Of a DNA stretch of 64,000 nt, positions 8,360-17,430 are shown piece after piece. A program made the position numbers and the translations under genes. The notes under the pieces are model-generated. The model searched no databases. It was not told where the DNA came from and saw only the letters and a list, made by a program, of their open reading frames with translations. Source of the stretch: Streptomyces sp. ICC1 (lineage in GTDB: Bacteria > Actinomycetota > Actinomycetes > Streptomycetales > Streptomycetaceae); assembly GCF_003287935.1 (NCBI RefSeq), contig NZ_CP030287.1:4182267-4246266 (forward strand), read 5' to 3'. Numbering within the stretch: position 1 is the stretch's first letter; the number at the start of each line of letters is the position of its first letter.

Positions 8360-8438
8360 CTTGGCCGGGCTCCCCCCGGCCCCCGGCGGGCCTAGCGTGG
8401 GAGGAGGACACCCGGGCGGGACCAGGGAGGCAGACCAC

Positions 8439-9158
8439 ATGCTCGTACTCGCCGTCCACGGCAGCGCGGCCCCGGCCGCCGCCGCGACCTCTCGCCGCCT
8501 GACCGCCGCGATCGAGGCCCTCAGCGGGGTCCACGCGCTCGTCGGCCACCTCGACGTGCAGCGCCCCTCGCTGGCCGAGGTCGTACGGGAGCACCCGCGC
8601 TCGGTGGTCGTCCCGCTGCTCCTGGGCGACGGCTACCACCGCCGCGTCGACATCCCCGCCGTCCTGGAGGGCACCGGCTGCGTGCTCACGGAGGGCCTCA
8701 GCGGCGAGCGCGACATCGCCGTCGCCCTGCTCGGCCGGCTGCGCGAGGCCGAGCGCCGCCGCGGCCCCTACACCCGGGCCGACGCGGTGGTCGTGGCCGG
8801 CGCGGGCTCCTCGCGCCCCGGCGGGAACGCCGGCACCCGGACCTGCGCCGCCCAGCTGGCCGCCCTGCTGGAGCACGAGGGCCCCGAGCCCGTCCCGGTG
8901 CTCCCCGCCTACCTCACCTCCGCCGGGCCGACCGTCCCCGAGGCGCTGGCCTCCCTCCAGGCCGCCGGGTACCGCCGGATCGCGGTGGCCGCGCACCTGC
9001 TGGCCCCCGGACGCTTCACGCACGCCCTGAACGGCTCGGCCGCCTGGACGGTCTCGGAGCCGCTGGCCGACCATCCGCGCCTGGCCCGGCTCGTCATCGG
9101 GAGGTACGAGTCCGCCCGGGGCACACGGGCCCTGAGGGCCGCGCGCCTCGCCTGCTGA
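8439..9158 (+). CDS. Sirohydrochlorin chelatase-like protein (CbiX family)
   Basis: A 239-residue two-lobed chelatase-like protein. The N-terminal lobe starts MLVLAVHGSAAP, carrying the metal-binding histidine of the HGS motif. The second lobe has AYLTSAGPTVPEALASLQAAG and AVAAHLLAPGRF. This family inserts iron or cobalt into sirohydrochlorin; iron insertion gives sirohaem, the NirB cofactor. Divergence from nirBD strongly suggests that role here. The ATG at 8439 is preceded by GGGAGG at good spacing. Metal specificity is inferred from context. Confidence 0.85.
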   Translation: MLVLAVHGSAAPAAAATSRRLTAAIEALSGVHALVGHLDVQRPSLAEVVREHPRSVVVPLLLGDGYHRRVDIPAVLEGTGCVLTEGLSGERDIAVALLGRLREAERRRGPYTRADAVVVAGAGSSRPGGNAGTRTCAAQLAALLEHEGPEPVPVLPAYLTSAGPTVPEALASLQAAGYRRIAVAAHLLAPGRFTHALNGSAAWTVSEPLADHPRLARLVIGRYESARGTRALRAARLAC

Positions 9159-9186
9159 GCCCCGCGGGACTGCTGTCCTGGACGGC

Positions 9187-10398
9187 ATGGCTCTGGCTTA
9201 CGTACCCATGACCGCCCGCAGCCGGGACGAGGGCCACCGCGCCGCGACCCCGCTGGAACTCTTCTTCGACCTCTGCTTCGTCGTCGCGATCGCGCAGGCG
9301 GGCGCCGCCCTCGTGCACGCCCTGGCCGAAGGCCATCCCGGCACCGGCGTGGTCAGCTACTTCTTCGTCTTCTTCGGCGTGTGGTGGGCGTGGATGAACT
9401 TCACGTGGTTCGCCTCCGCCTACGACTGCGACGACGTGCCCTACCGGATCGCCACGCTCGTCCAGATCGCCGGCGTGCTCGTCTACGCGGCGGGCGTGAG
9501 CCGAGCCTTCGACCAGGACGACTGGACGACGGCCGTCATCGGCTACCTGATCATGCGCGTCGCGCTCACCGCCCAGTGGCTGCGGGCCGCCGCCGGCGAG
9601 CGCGGCGCGGCCCGGGCGGCGGCCCTGAAGTACGCGGCCGGGCTGGTCGTCTGCCAGGCCGGCTGGGTGGCGCTGCTGTTCGCCCCGGACGGCGCCAAAC
9701 GCTGGCTGTTCCTGATCCTGGTCGTCGCGGAACTGCTGGTCCCCGTGGTGGCCGAGCACGGTCACCAGACGCCGTGGCACGCCCACCACATCGTGGAGCG
9801 GTACGGCCTGTTCACGATCATCGTGCTGGGCGAGACGATCTCGGCGAGCACGGTGGCCGTGAAGTCGGCGCTCGACGAGCACGAGGCCCTGGGCGAACTG
9901 CTGCCCATCGCCGGCGGCGGGCTGCTGATCGTCTTCGCCGCCTGGTGGATCTACTTCGCGGTGCCGATGCACGAGCACCTGACCTCCAACCGGGAGGCGA
10001 TCCCGTGGGGTTACGGGCACTTTCTGATCTTCGCCTCGGGCGCGGCGATCGGCGCGGGCATCGAGGTCGCGGTCGAGCACGCGGTCGGCCTGGGGGTCCC
10101 CCCGGACGGAGTCTGGGGGATGCACATCTCACAGCTCGCCGCGAACGCCTCCGTCACCGTCGCCACGGCGGTCTTCCTGCTGATGGTCTGGCTGCTGCAC
10201 TCCCGCCACTTCAAGCGGGGCCCCGCCCAGCAGCTGACCCTGCCCCTCTCCGCCCTCGCGGTGCTCGCCTGCACCTGGGCGGGCCCGTACGCCGTCCTGT
10301 ACGCGGGCCTGGTCGCGGCGGCGACGGTCGTGGTCGGCACGGTCCTGGCCGCCCACACCCCGCCCGGTCCCGCCGAATCCGGCCCCGCCGGCGGGTGA
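9187..10398 (+). CDS. ltrA: Low temperature requirement protein A (LtrA) family membrane protein
   Basis: A 403-residue multi-spanning membrane protein with the LtrA signature RAATPLELFFDLCFVVAI near the N-terminus, WWAWMNFTWFASAYD in the second segment, and HIVERYGLFTIIVLGETI in the middle. LtrA was named in Listeria for growth at low temperature; the molecular function is unknown. The start may be 9187 or the ATG at 9208, since the conserved part begins after residue 14. It follows the chelatase gene by 28 bases and could be co-transcribed with it. Confidence 0.85.
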   Translation: MALAYVPMTARSRDEGHRAATPLELFFDLCFVVAIAQAGAALVHALAEGHPGTGVVSYFFVFFGVWWAWMNFTWFASAYDCDDVPYRIATLVQIAGVLVYAAGVSRAFDQDDWTTAVIGYLIMRVALTAQWLRAAAGERGAARAAALKYAAGLVVCQAGWVALLFAPDGAKRWLFLILVVAELLVPVVAEHGHQTPWHAHHIVERYGLFTIIVLGETISASTVAVKSALDEHEALGELLPIAGGGLLIVFAAWWIYFAVPMHEHLTSNREAIPWGYGHFLIFASGAAIGAGIEVAVEHAVGLGVPPDGVWGMHISQLAANASVTVATAVFLLMVWLLHSRHFKRGPAQQLTLPLSALAVLACTWAGPYAVLYAGLVAAATVVVGTVLAAHTPPGPAESGPAGG

Positions 10399-10438
10399 GG
10401 CGCGGGGTCCGGGTCGGAGCCCCGGCAACGGCGCCGCG
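10399..10438. repeat. Dispersed GC-rich intergenic repeat (copy 2)
   Basis: GGGTCCGGGTCGGAGCCCCG and the following CAACGGCGCCGC match the 3' part of the repeat at 3633-3693. It sits directly after the ltrA stop and could act as its terminator. Confidence 0.4.
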
Positions 10439-10510
10439 CCGGACCGTCACTCCGGCGCCGCCCCCGCCGTTCTCCAGCGCAGGAAGACGCGTCGCAACTG
10501 GAGGCAGGCC

Positions 10511-11764
10511 ATGACACTCCCGGCACAACGGCACGGCGCGGGCGGCGACCCCGGCGGGGAACTGGCCGATCCCGCCTTCTGGCAGGCGCCGCCCGCCCAC
10601 CGGCTGGCCGCCTTCGCCCGCCTGCGGGCCCTGGACGCCCCCGTGTTCGTCCCCGAGGGGGCCGGGCACTGGGCCCTCGTACGGCACGCGGACGTCCAGG
10701 AGGCGAGCCGGCTCCCCAAGGTGTTCGCCAGCGCGCCCGGGGTGACCACGCCCGAGCCGGCCCGGTGGGTGCGGGCGCTGTTCGGGGACTCGATGGTCAA
10801 TCTGGACGGCCCCGATCACGCGCAGCTGCGCAAGATCGTGCAGCGGGCCTTCACGCCCCGGCTGCTGGCGGCGGCCGAGGAGGACATCCACGCGGTGGCG
10901 GCGCGCATCGTGGACGACGTACTGGACGCGCGGCCGGACGAGTTCGTCTCGGCGGTGGCCTCGCGGCTGCCCCTGGAGGTCATCTGCAACATGATGGGCA
11001 TCCCGGAGCGCCACCGCGCCGAGATCGCCGACCGCGTCAACCACGCCTCCGAGCACATCGGCGTGGAGCGGGGCCTGGCGGCCCGGCTGCGGATGCCCGG
11101 GCGCGGGCTGCGGGCCCTGGCCAGGATGCAGCGGATGGTGGCGGGCATCGGGCGCGAGCGGCGCAAGAACCCGACGGACGACCTGATCTCGGCGCTGGTC
11201 ACCGCGAACGTGGACGGACAGGCCCTGGGAGCCCGCCAGCTCGGCGCCTTCTTCTCGCTGCTGATGGTGGCCGGGGTGGAGACCACCCGCAACGCCATCA
11301 CCCACGGCCTGACCCTGCTGACCGACAACCCGGACCAACGCGACCTGCTGCTCGAAGACTTCGAGGCGCACGCGGACGGCGCGGTGGACGAGATGATCCG
11401 CCACTCCACGCCGATCATCCAGTTCCGTCGGACGGTCGTCGCCGAACACACCCTGGGCGGGCACCTGTTCGCTCCCGGCGACAAGGTGGTGCTGTACTAC
11501 GCCTCCGCCAATCGCGACGAGGCGGTCTTCCCCGACCCGGACGCCTTCGACATCACCCGCTCCCCCAACCCCCACCTGGGGTTCGGCGGCGGCGGACCGC
11601 ACTTCTGCCTGGGCGCGCACCTGGCCCGGGTGGAGATGAAGGCGCTCTTCCGCGAGCTGCTGACCCGCCCGGTCGGCCTGCGGGCGGTCGGCCTGCCCGA
11701 TCTCGCGGGATCCAGCTTCGACAACCGGGTCCGCTCGCTGCGCTTCGCGTTCGAGCAGCCTTAG
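10511..11764 (+). CDS. Cytochrome P450
   Basis: A 417-residue bacterial P450. The I-helix reads VAGVETTRNAITHGLTLL, the K-helix ExxR is EMIR, and the haem loop is FGGGGPHFCLGAHLARVE with the cysteine ligand. The I-helix form ETTRN is typical of CYP124/125/142-like enzymes, which hydroxylate terminal carbons of steroids and branched lipids. This suggests, but does not show, a lipid or terpenoid substrate. GGAGG precedes the ATG. No ferredoxin gene is adjacent; the one at 57 kb is of the 7Fe type. It is convergent with the kinase gene, 28 bases apart. Confidence 0.93.
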   Translation: MTLPAQRHGAGGDPGGELADPAFWQAPPAHRLAAFARLRALDAPVFVPEGAGHWALVRHADVQEASRLPKVFASAPGVTTPEPARWVRALFGDSMVNLDGPDHAQLRKIVQRAFTPRLLAAAEEDIHAVAARIVDDVLDARPDEFVSAVASRLPLEVICNMMGIPERHRAEIADRVNHASEHIGVERGLAARLRMPGRGLRALARMQRMVAGIGRERRKNPTDDLISALVTANVDGQALGARQLGAFFSLLMVAGVETTRNAITHGLTLLTDNPDQRDLLLEDFEAHADGAVDEMIRHSTPIIQFRRTVVAEHTLGGHLFAPGDKVVLYYASANRDEAVFPDPDAFDITRSPNPHLGFGGGGPHFCLGAHLARVEMKALFRELLTRPVGLRAVGLPDLAGSSFDNRVRSLRFAFEQP

Positions 11765-11792
11765 GCCGAAGGCGAAGTCCCCGCGCGGACCC

Positions 11793-13775
11793 TCAAGGGA
11801 CGTCCCAGAGGCGGACGGTGCCGGTGTCGAGTCCCGCCGCGAGGGTCTTGCCGTCGGGGCTGAACGCCACCGCCTCGATGGTGTCGTCGCTGGTGAATTC
11901 CGCGGTGGTCGATCCCGAGGCCGTGTCCCACAGGAAGGCCTTCCCGTCCCGGTCCGCGCTGGCCAGGATCCGGCCGCCCGGGTGGAACGCGAGGGCCAGG
12001 ATCACGGACCGGTGGCGGTCCAGGGCGGCGATGTCCTGCTGGGAAGCGGCGTTCCACAGCCGCACCGTGTAGTCCCTCTGCGCGACGGCCAGGATCTGGC
12101 CGTCCGGGCTGAACGCCGCGAACTCCGCGACATCGTTCGGCTCGCCGGCGAGCGCGGCCACGGTCTGGCCGCCGGGCATCCGCCGCACCTGGACGGGGGC
12201 GCCGGCGGCCAGCAGGCCGCCGTCCGGGCCGAACGCCGTCGGCCCCCGCTTCACACCGTCGCGCACGTCGTGGGCGCGGCCCGAGGCCACGTCCCACACG
12301 TACACCCCCTTGCCGCTGCTCCCGGCCAGCGTGCTGCCGTCCGGGCTGAGGGCGACGGAGGCGAAGAAGCCCTCCTGGAGGTCGTACGACGTGGCCCCGG
12401 TGAAGGTGCCCGCGCTACGACCGGTGGCCACGTCCCACAGCTGGATCCGGTTCTCCTCCGCTCTCGCGAGGAGTCTGAGGTCCCGGCTGAACGCGTTGGC
12501 CTGGACGTAGTGGGCGATCTCGATGCGGGTGACCGTGCTGCGCCGGCTGGGCATGTCCCACCGCCAGATCGTTCCGTCCGGGCTGGCGGCGGCCAGCGTC
12601 CCGCCGTCGGGGCTGAACGCGAGCGCACGCATGCCGGAGGGGCCCTCGAGGGAGCTGTCGTCCCGGCTCAGGTAGAGCGGTACGCCGACCGCCGCGGCCG
12701 CGGCGACGACCCCGAGGCCGCCGAACACCAGCGTGCGCCGCGACACCCGGGCCGCGGCCGGCCCGGGGGCGGACGGCGCGGGGGCGGACAGCCCGGGGGC
12801 CACGGGCGTCGCGGGCGTCGCCGGGGCGAGACCCGTGCGCGTGGCGGCGTACGGATCCGCCCGCGCGGCCGGATCCTTCACCGTCGCGGCCTGCGTCGGG
12901 GGCGGAGTCGCGGCGGAGGCGGGGGCCGTCGCCGGAACCGCCGGCCGGGTCTGGCCCGCGGCCGCCCCGCTCTCGGGGGCTCCCGCGAACCGGGCGGGGA
13001 GGTCCGGGACGCGGGGCCGGTCGTCCGGGTCCTTGGCGAGGCAGGCGTCCAGGAGGAGCCGGAGCTCCCCGTCGAGGGCGTCGAGCGCGGGCGGCTCGTC
13101 CAGGATCCGCTGGACCACCGTCAGGAGGGTGGGCGCGCCGAAGGGGCTGTGGCCGGTGGCGGCGAAGCCGAGGACCGAGCCGAGCGCGAACACGTCACTC
13201 GCGGGACCGGCCCGGTCGGCACGGATCTGCTCGGGCGACATGTAGGCGTACGTACCGATGACCGACCCGGTGGCGGTGAGTGAACTGGCGTCCACGGCGC
13301 GCGCGATGCCGAAGTCGATGATGCGCGGGCCGTCCTCGGCGAGGATCACGTTGCCGGGCTTCAGGTCACGGTGGACCAGGCCGCAGCGGTGGATCGCGTC
13401 GAGCCCCTCCGCCAGACCGGCACCGAGCCGCAGAACCGCATCGGCGCCGAGCGGACCGCCCCGGGCGACGACCTGCTGCAGGGTCGGCCCCGGTATGTAC
13501 GCGGTGGCCAGCCAGGGAGCGGCCGCCTCGGGATCCGCGTCCACCACCTGGGCCGTGTGGAACCCGCCGACCTGGCGGGCGGCGTCCACTTCACGGGCGA
13601 ACCGGACGCGGAACTGCGGGGTCGCGGCCAGCTCGGGCCGGATGAGCTTCACGGCGACGTTGCGGCCCCCCGGCGAGGTGGCGAGGTAGACCACGCCCAT
13701 ACCGCCCGCACCCAGCCTCCCCTCCAGCCGGTAGGGACCCACCCAGGGGGGATCGCCGGGCAACAACGCGTCCAT
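11793..13775 (-). CDS. Ser/Thr protein kinase with extracellular WD40 repeats
   Basis: A 660-residue membrane kinase. The Hanks-type kinase domain (1-270) has the glycine loop GAGGMG at 22-27, K43 in VAVKLI, HRDLKPGN at 135-142, DFG at 154-156 and YMSPEQI, so it looks active. A proline/alanine-rich linker (about 275-345) leads to one membrane segment (TLVFGGLGVVAAAAAVGVPL, about 347-370). A C-terminal WD40 propeller follows, with repeated FSPDGxxLA and VRLWD units, predicted outside the cell. Such proteins couple an external signal to cytoplasmic phosphorylation; the ligand is unknown. The next gene upstream on the same strand is a kinase-less paralogue. Confidence 0.93.
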   Translation of the reverse strand: MDALLPGDPPWVGPYRLEGRLGAGGMGVVYLATSPGGRNVAVKLIRPELAATPQFRVRFAREVDAARQVGGFHTAQVVDADPEAAAPWLATAYIPGPTLQQVVARGGPLGADAVLRLGAGLAEGLDAIHRCGLVHRDLKPGNVILAEDGPRIIDFGIARAVDASSLTATGSVIGTYAYMSPEQIRADRAGPASDVFALGSVLGFAATGHSPFGAPTLLTVVQRILDEPPALDALDGELRLLLDACLAKDPDDRPRVPDLPARFAGAPESGAAAGQTRPAVPATAPASAATPPPTQAATVKDPAARADPYAATRTGLAPATPATPVAPGLSAPAPSAPGPAAARVSRRTLVFGGLGVVAAAAAVGVPLYLSRDDSSLEGPSGMRALAFSPDGGTLAAASPDGTIWRWDMPSRRSTVTRIEIAHYVQANAFSRDLRLLARAEENRIQLWDVATGRSAGTFTGATSYDLQEGFFASVALSPDGSTLAGSSGKGVYVWDVASGRAHDVRDGVKRGPTAFGPDGGLLAAGAPVQVRRMPGGQTVAALAGEPNDVAEFAAFSPDGQILAVAQRDYTVRLWNAASQQDIAALDRHRSVILALAFHPGGRILASADRDGKAFLWDTASGSTTAEFTSDDTIEAVAFSPDGKTLAAGLDTGTVRLWDVP

Positions 13776-13847
13776 GGATGCCTTCCGTCGGAGAGGCCGG
13801 GTCCCCGGTCGAGCCGGGGAGCGGCGAGGGCTGGTGCGGCGACCGCA

Positions 13848-15071
13848 CTAGGAGAGCTTCCAGAGCTGGACCGAGTGGCCCGACTCGTCGGAGCTGGCGA
13901 CCTGGTTGAGGCTCGCCGCCAGAGTCTTGCCGTCCGGGCTGAAGGCCACCGCCGAGATGTAGGTGTCGCCCAGGGAGTTGGGCATGATGCCCGTCAGGGT
14001 CCTGGTGACGCTCCCGGTGGACACGTCCCAGAGGCTGACGGTCTTGCCGGTCTGGTCGTCCGTGTTGGGCTCGCGCGCGCCTCCGGCCCCCGCGATCACC
14101 GCGCTGCCCGGGTGGTACGCCGCCGTGGAGACGTACGGATGGGGGTCGGTGAGGGTGGCCGTGAGGCGCTCGGTGGCCAGGTCCCACACCTGGACCCCGG
14201 GACCCGCGCCCGCGACGGTCTTGCCGTCCGGACTGAACTGCACCGAGTTGAAGTGGTCCTTGGTCTCGCCGGTGAGGGTCCCCAGCCGGCGGCCGGTGTC
14301 GGTGGCCCAGAGCCAGATCTTGGCGCCCGTCTCGGAAGCCACGCTGCCGAGGATCTTGCCGTCCGGGCTGAACGCGATGTCGTTGACGCTGCCGCCGTGC
14401 CCGGTGAGGGTGGCGAAGGCGCGACCGGTGGAAACCGTCACGAGCTCGGCCCTGGCCCCGACGCCCACGGCGAGCGTCGCACCGTCCGGGCTCACAGCCA
14501 GGGAGCCGACGTAGTCGTACTCCCCGTCGTACGAGGCGACGACGCTCATCGGCCTGCCGGTGCGCAGGTCCCAGCGCCGCAGGGTCTTGTCGGAGCCGCC
14601 GGAGTACAGCGTGTGACCGTCCGGGCTGAAGGCCAGGGACATGACGTTGTCGGTGTGTCCCCGGTACGTAGTGATCGTGCGGCCGGTGGCCACGTCCCAC
14701 AGCCGCACCGTGTCGTCGTCGCTGCCGCTGGCCAGGGTCTTGCCGTCCGGGCCGAAGGCGAGGCAGGCGACCTCGTTGGCGTGGCCCGCGAGGCGCGCCA
14801 CGGGCTTGCCGGGATCCGGGTCCGTGCCCGGCCTCCGCCACAGGAAGTACGCGGGGACGGCGGCGGCCGTCGCACCGGCGGCCAGCCCGCCGAAGAGCAG
14901 CGTGCGCCGGGGCAGGGTCCTGGCGGAGGCCTCGGCGACGACGGGCGAGGTGGTGGGCGAGGCCCCGGGTGCGGCGGCGGGCGGGGCGGCGGGCCCGGAA
15001 CCCGGTGCGGTGGGGGACTTCGGGGGTCTGCTCGTGCACCCGGAGACCGTATCCCGCCCGCCGCCCGTCAC
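13848..15071 (-). CDS. Membrane-anchored WD40 repeat protein, kinase-less paralogue
   Basis: A 407-residue protein with a proline/alanine-rich N-terminus, a membrane segment beginning TLLFGGLAAGATAAAVPAYF, and then a seven-bladed WD40 propeller with repeated FSPDGKTLA and VRLWDVATGR units. The membrane segment and propeller align with the downstream kinase (TLVFGGLG...), so this is a duplicate without a kinase domain, or a derived partner. The GTG at 15071 is the annotated start, with no clear ribosome-binding site; the true start is uncertain. The 72-base spacing to the kinase gene suggests an operon. Confidence 0.85.
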   Translation of the reverse strand: MTGGGRDTVSGCTSRPPKSPTAPGSGPAAPPAAAPGASPTTSPVVAEASARTLPRRTLLFGGLAAGATAAAVPAYFLWRRPGTDPDPGKPVARLAGHANEVACLAFGPDGKTLASGSDDDTVRLWDVATGRTITTYRGHTDNVMSLAFSPDGHTLYSGGSDKTLRRWDLRTGRPMSVVASYDGEYDYVGSLAVSPDGATLAVGVGARAELVTVSTGRAFATLTGHGGSVNDIAFSPDGKILGSVASETGAKIWLWATDTGRRLGTLTGETKDHFNSVQFSPDGKTVAGAGPGVQVWDLATERLTATLTDPHPYVSTAAYHPGSAVIAGAGGAREPNTDDQTGKTVSLWDVSTGSVTRTLTGIMPNSLGDTYISAVAFSPDGKTLAASLNQVASSDESGHSVQLWKLS

Positions 15072-15154
15072 CCCATATGGCCGGTTCGTCGCGGCTGTCC
15101 GTAGATCCGCCTTCGCTTGACCTCACGTTCTCCGGCATTCCTACTTTCGGTTTT

Positions 15155-16375
15155 GTGGATGTGAGGATCTTGAAAAGCAGTTTCGCGGTGGTGGAGAGAC
15201 GGGCCGAGCACGCGGTCAAGTTCTTCTACTCCCACCTCTTCTGGCACAACCCCGGAGTCCGTGAGCTCTTCCCGGCCTCCTTCGAGGACATGGAGCGGCA
15301 GCGGGACCGGCTCTTCGCGGCGCTCACCCATGTGATCGCCCACCTGGAGGACGAGACGCTCGTCCCCTATCTCCGCGACCTCGGGCGCGACCACCGCAAG
15401 TTCCTGGCGGGCCCCGAGCACTACGCGGCGGTCGGCTCCAGCCTGCTCGCCGCGCTCGCCGAGACCTCCGGCGAGGCGTGGACCCCGGCGGTGGAGAAGG
15501 CCTGGGCCGAGGCCTACCAGGTGATCGCCGACGCGATGACGGCCGGCGCCGCCGACAGCGAGGACCCGCCCTGGTGGGACGCGGAGGTCGTGCGCCACCT
15601 GCTGTACGGCGAGGACATAGCCGTCCTGACCCTGCGCCCGCACGCGCCCTTCCCCCATCAGCCCGGCCAGTACGCGAGCGTGAGCAGCGACCGCGTCGCG
15701 ACGACCTGGCGCACCTACTCGATCGGGAACGCGCCCCGCCCCGACGGGACGGTCGACCTGCACGTCAGCCGGATCGAGGACGGGCGCCTGAGCACCTCCC
15801 TGGTCCGCGAGGCGCAGCCCGGGGACGTGCTCAGGCTCGGCGCGGCCGGCGGGCAGATGACGTTCCGGCGCGAGGACCGCCCGGTCAGCTTCATAGCCGC
15901 CGGCACCGGCTGGGCGCCGGTCCGCGCCATGCTGGAGGACCTGGCGGAGCATCCTCCCGATCAGGACGTGCGGCTCTTCGTGGTCGCGCGGGACGCCGCG
16001 CACCTCTACGACCGCCCGCTCGTCGACGCGTACGCGGCCGCCTTCCGCTGGCTGAGCGTCACCTACATCACGCCCGCGCCCGGGCAGCACCGCAACCAGG
16101 CCACCGACCGGCTGGCGACCGCGCTCAGCAACCGCGGGCTCTGGCCCGACCAGGACGTCTACCTGAGCGGTCCGCCGCAGTTCATCGAGGAGATCTCGTA
16201 CCTCCTGGAGGAGCTCGGCGCCCGGCCCGCCCGGATGTTCCACGACTCCGTCCCGGCCAGTGGCGGGGGCCACGGCCGGCCAGGACGGCCGACGGGGTTC
16301 GGGGAGTGGTTCCTGAACCGCCCCGACCCGCACTGGCACAACCCGTCGGGCCGCGCGCCCCGTCCGTACCGGTAG
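15155..16375 (+). CDS. Flavohaemoprotein (globin plus FAD/NAD reductase)
   Basis: A roughly 406-residue nitric-oxide-dioxygenase-type protein. The globin half has the B10-type tyrosine in FFYSHLFWHNP and a proximal histidine in LGRDHRKFLAG. The reductase half has the FAD motif RTYSIGN, the NAD motif GTGWAPVRAML and the C-terminal SGPPQFIEE. It would oxidise NO to nitrate or act as an NO/O2 sensor, fitting the neighbouring nitrate and nitrite genes. The start is unclear: GTG at 15155 or 15161 begins the conserved part, and no good ribosome-binding site is visible, so a leaderless transcript is possible. About 30 residues follow the NAD domain and match nothing I know. Confidence 0.88.
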   Translation: MDVRILKSSFAVVERRAEHAVKFFYSHLFWHNPGVRELFPASFEDMERQRDRLFAALTHVIAHLEDETLVPYLRDLGRDHRKFLAGPEHYAAVGSSLLAALAETSGEAWTPAVEKAWAEAYQVIADAMTAGAADSEDPPWWDAEVVRHLLYGEDIAVLTLRPHAPFPHQPGQYASVSSDRVATTWRTYSIGNAPRPDGTVDLHVSRIEDGRLSTSLVREAQPGDVLRLGAAGGQMTFRREDRPVSFIAAGTGWAPVRAMLEDLAEHPPDQDVRLFVVARDAAHLYDRPLVDAYAAAFRWLSVTYITPAPGQHRNQATDRLATALSNRGLWPDQDVYLSGPPQFIEEISYLLEELGARPARMFHDSVPASGGGHGRPGRPTGFGEWFLNRPDPHWHNPSGRAPRPYR

Positions 16376-16411
16376 GGGAACCGCCGCCCGTACGGGAACC
16401 GCCGCCGACGG

Positions 16412-17401
16412 CTACCCGCCGACGCCCTCGGCCGCACGGATCGCCTCCCGGTAGACCCGGGCCGCCGCGCGCAGCGCGGTCTCGGGGTCGGTCCCCGCCG
16501 CATCGGCGCGTGCCGCCAGCTCCAGCAGTTCGTACCCGACGCCCGCACCGCGGGGCAGCGGCGCGGGCACCGCCCCCGCACGGGCGCGGCCCGCCAGCTT
16601 GGCCGCGAGGGCCAGGGCCGGCTGGGCGAGCGGGACCCCGTCGGTCACGGACTCCCGCTGCTTCTCCACCTGCTTGGTGCGCTGCCAGTGCGCGTTGACG
16701 TCCTGCGCGGTCTGCGCCGTCTCGTCGCCGAAGACGTGCGGGTGGCGGTGGATCAGCTTCTCGACGAGCGCTCCGGCCACGTCGTCGATGGAGAACGGCT
16801 CGTCCTCCTCGCCCGGGCCGCCCTCCTGCGCGATCCGCGCGTGGAAGACCACCTGGAGCAGGACGTCGCCGAGCTCCTCGCGCAGTTCGTCCCGGTCCCC
16901 GGCCTCGATGGCCTCGACGAGCTCGTACGCCTCCTCGATCGCGTACTTCGCCAGTCCCTCGTGCGTCTGCTCCGAGGTCCAGGGGCATTCGCGGCGGACC
17001 CGGTCCATCACCTGGACGAGGTCGAGCAGCCGCGCGCCCGGCAGGTCGTACGAGCCGGGCAGCAGTTCCAGGTCCGGCATGGCGATCCGGCCCGAGCCGG
17101 CGAAGCGGGCCAGGCCGTCGGTGAGCCGCCGGTCGCCCTCGCCGCTGAGCAGGACCACGACCGTGCGCCCACCGGCGCACTCCTCGATCAGCGCCTGCGC
17201 GTCCGGGGCCTCGTGGGCGACGGCGACGCCCGCCTCGCGCAGGTAGGGCAGCTGTACGTGCCCGGGGTCGGCGCACAGCACCCGGTCCGCGGCGTGCAGG
17301 GTCTGCCAGGCGGGCCAGGACAGCACGCCGGGGGCGACCCGGTGGCTGGTGGTCAGCAGGACGATGCGGCCGGTGGGCTCGGAGGGTACGTCGTCAGTCA
17401 C
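16412..17401 (-). CDS. mazG: Nucleoside triphosphate pyrophosphohydrolase MazG
   Basis: A 329-residue MazG with an N-terminal region of about 115 residues (TGRIVLLTTSHRVAPG) that resembles a degenerate methyltransferase-type domain, as in other actinobacterial MazG. The MazG fold follows: CPWTSEQTHEGLAKYAIEEAYELVEAI and EELGDVLLQVVFHA carry the EExxE and ExxD metal-binding residues. A second helical segment has HPHVFGD and W...K residues. It hydrolyses non-canonical or excess NTPs to NMP and pyrophosphate in the cytoplasm. The lipoprotein gene lies 29 bases upstream on the same strand. Confidence 0.92.
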   Translation of the reverse strand: MTDDVPSEPTGRIVLLTTSHRVAPGVLSWPAWQTLHAADRVLCADPGHVQLPYLREAGVAVAHEAPDAQALIEECAGGRTVVVLLSGEGDRRLTDGLARFAGSGRIAMPDLELLPGSYDLPGARLLDLVQVMDRVRRECPWTSEQTHEGLAKYAIEEAYELVEAIEAGDRDELREELGDVLLQVVFHARIAQEGGPGEEDEPFSIDDVAGALVEKLIHRHPHVFGDETAQTAQDVNAHWQRTKQVEKQRESVTDGVPLAQPALALAAKLAGRARAGAVPAPLPRGAGVGYELLELAARADAAGTDPETALRAAARVYREAIRAAEGVGG

Positions 17402-17430
17402 CCTCCGAACCTACCTCCCCGCCGTCTTGT

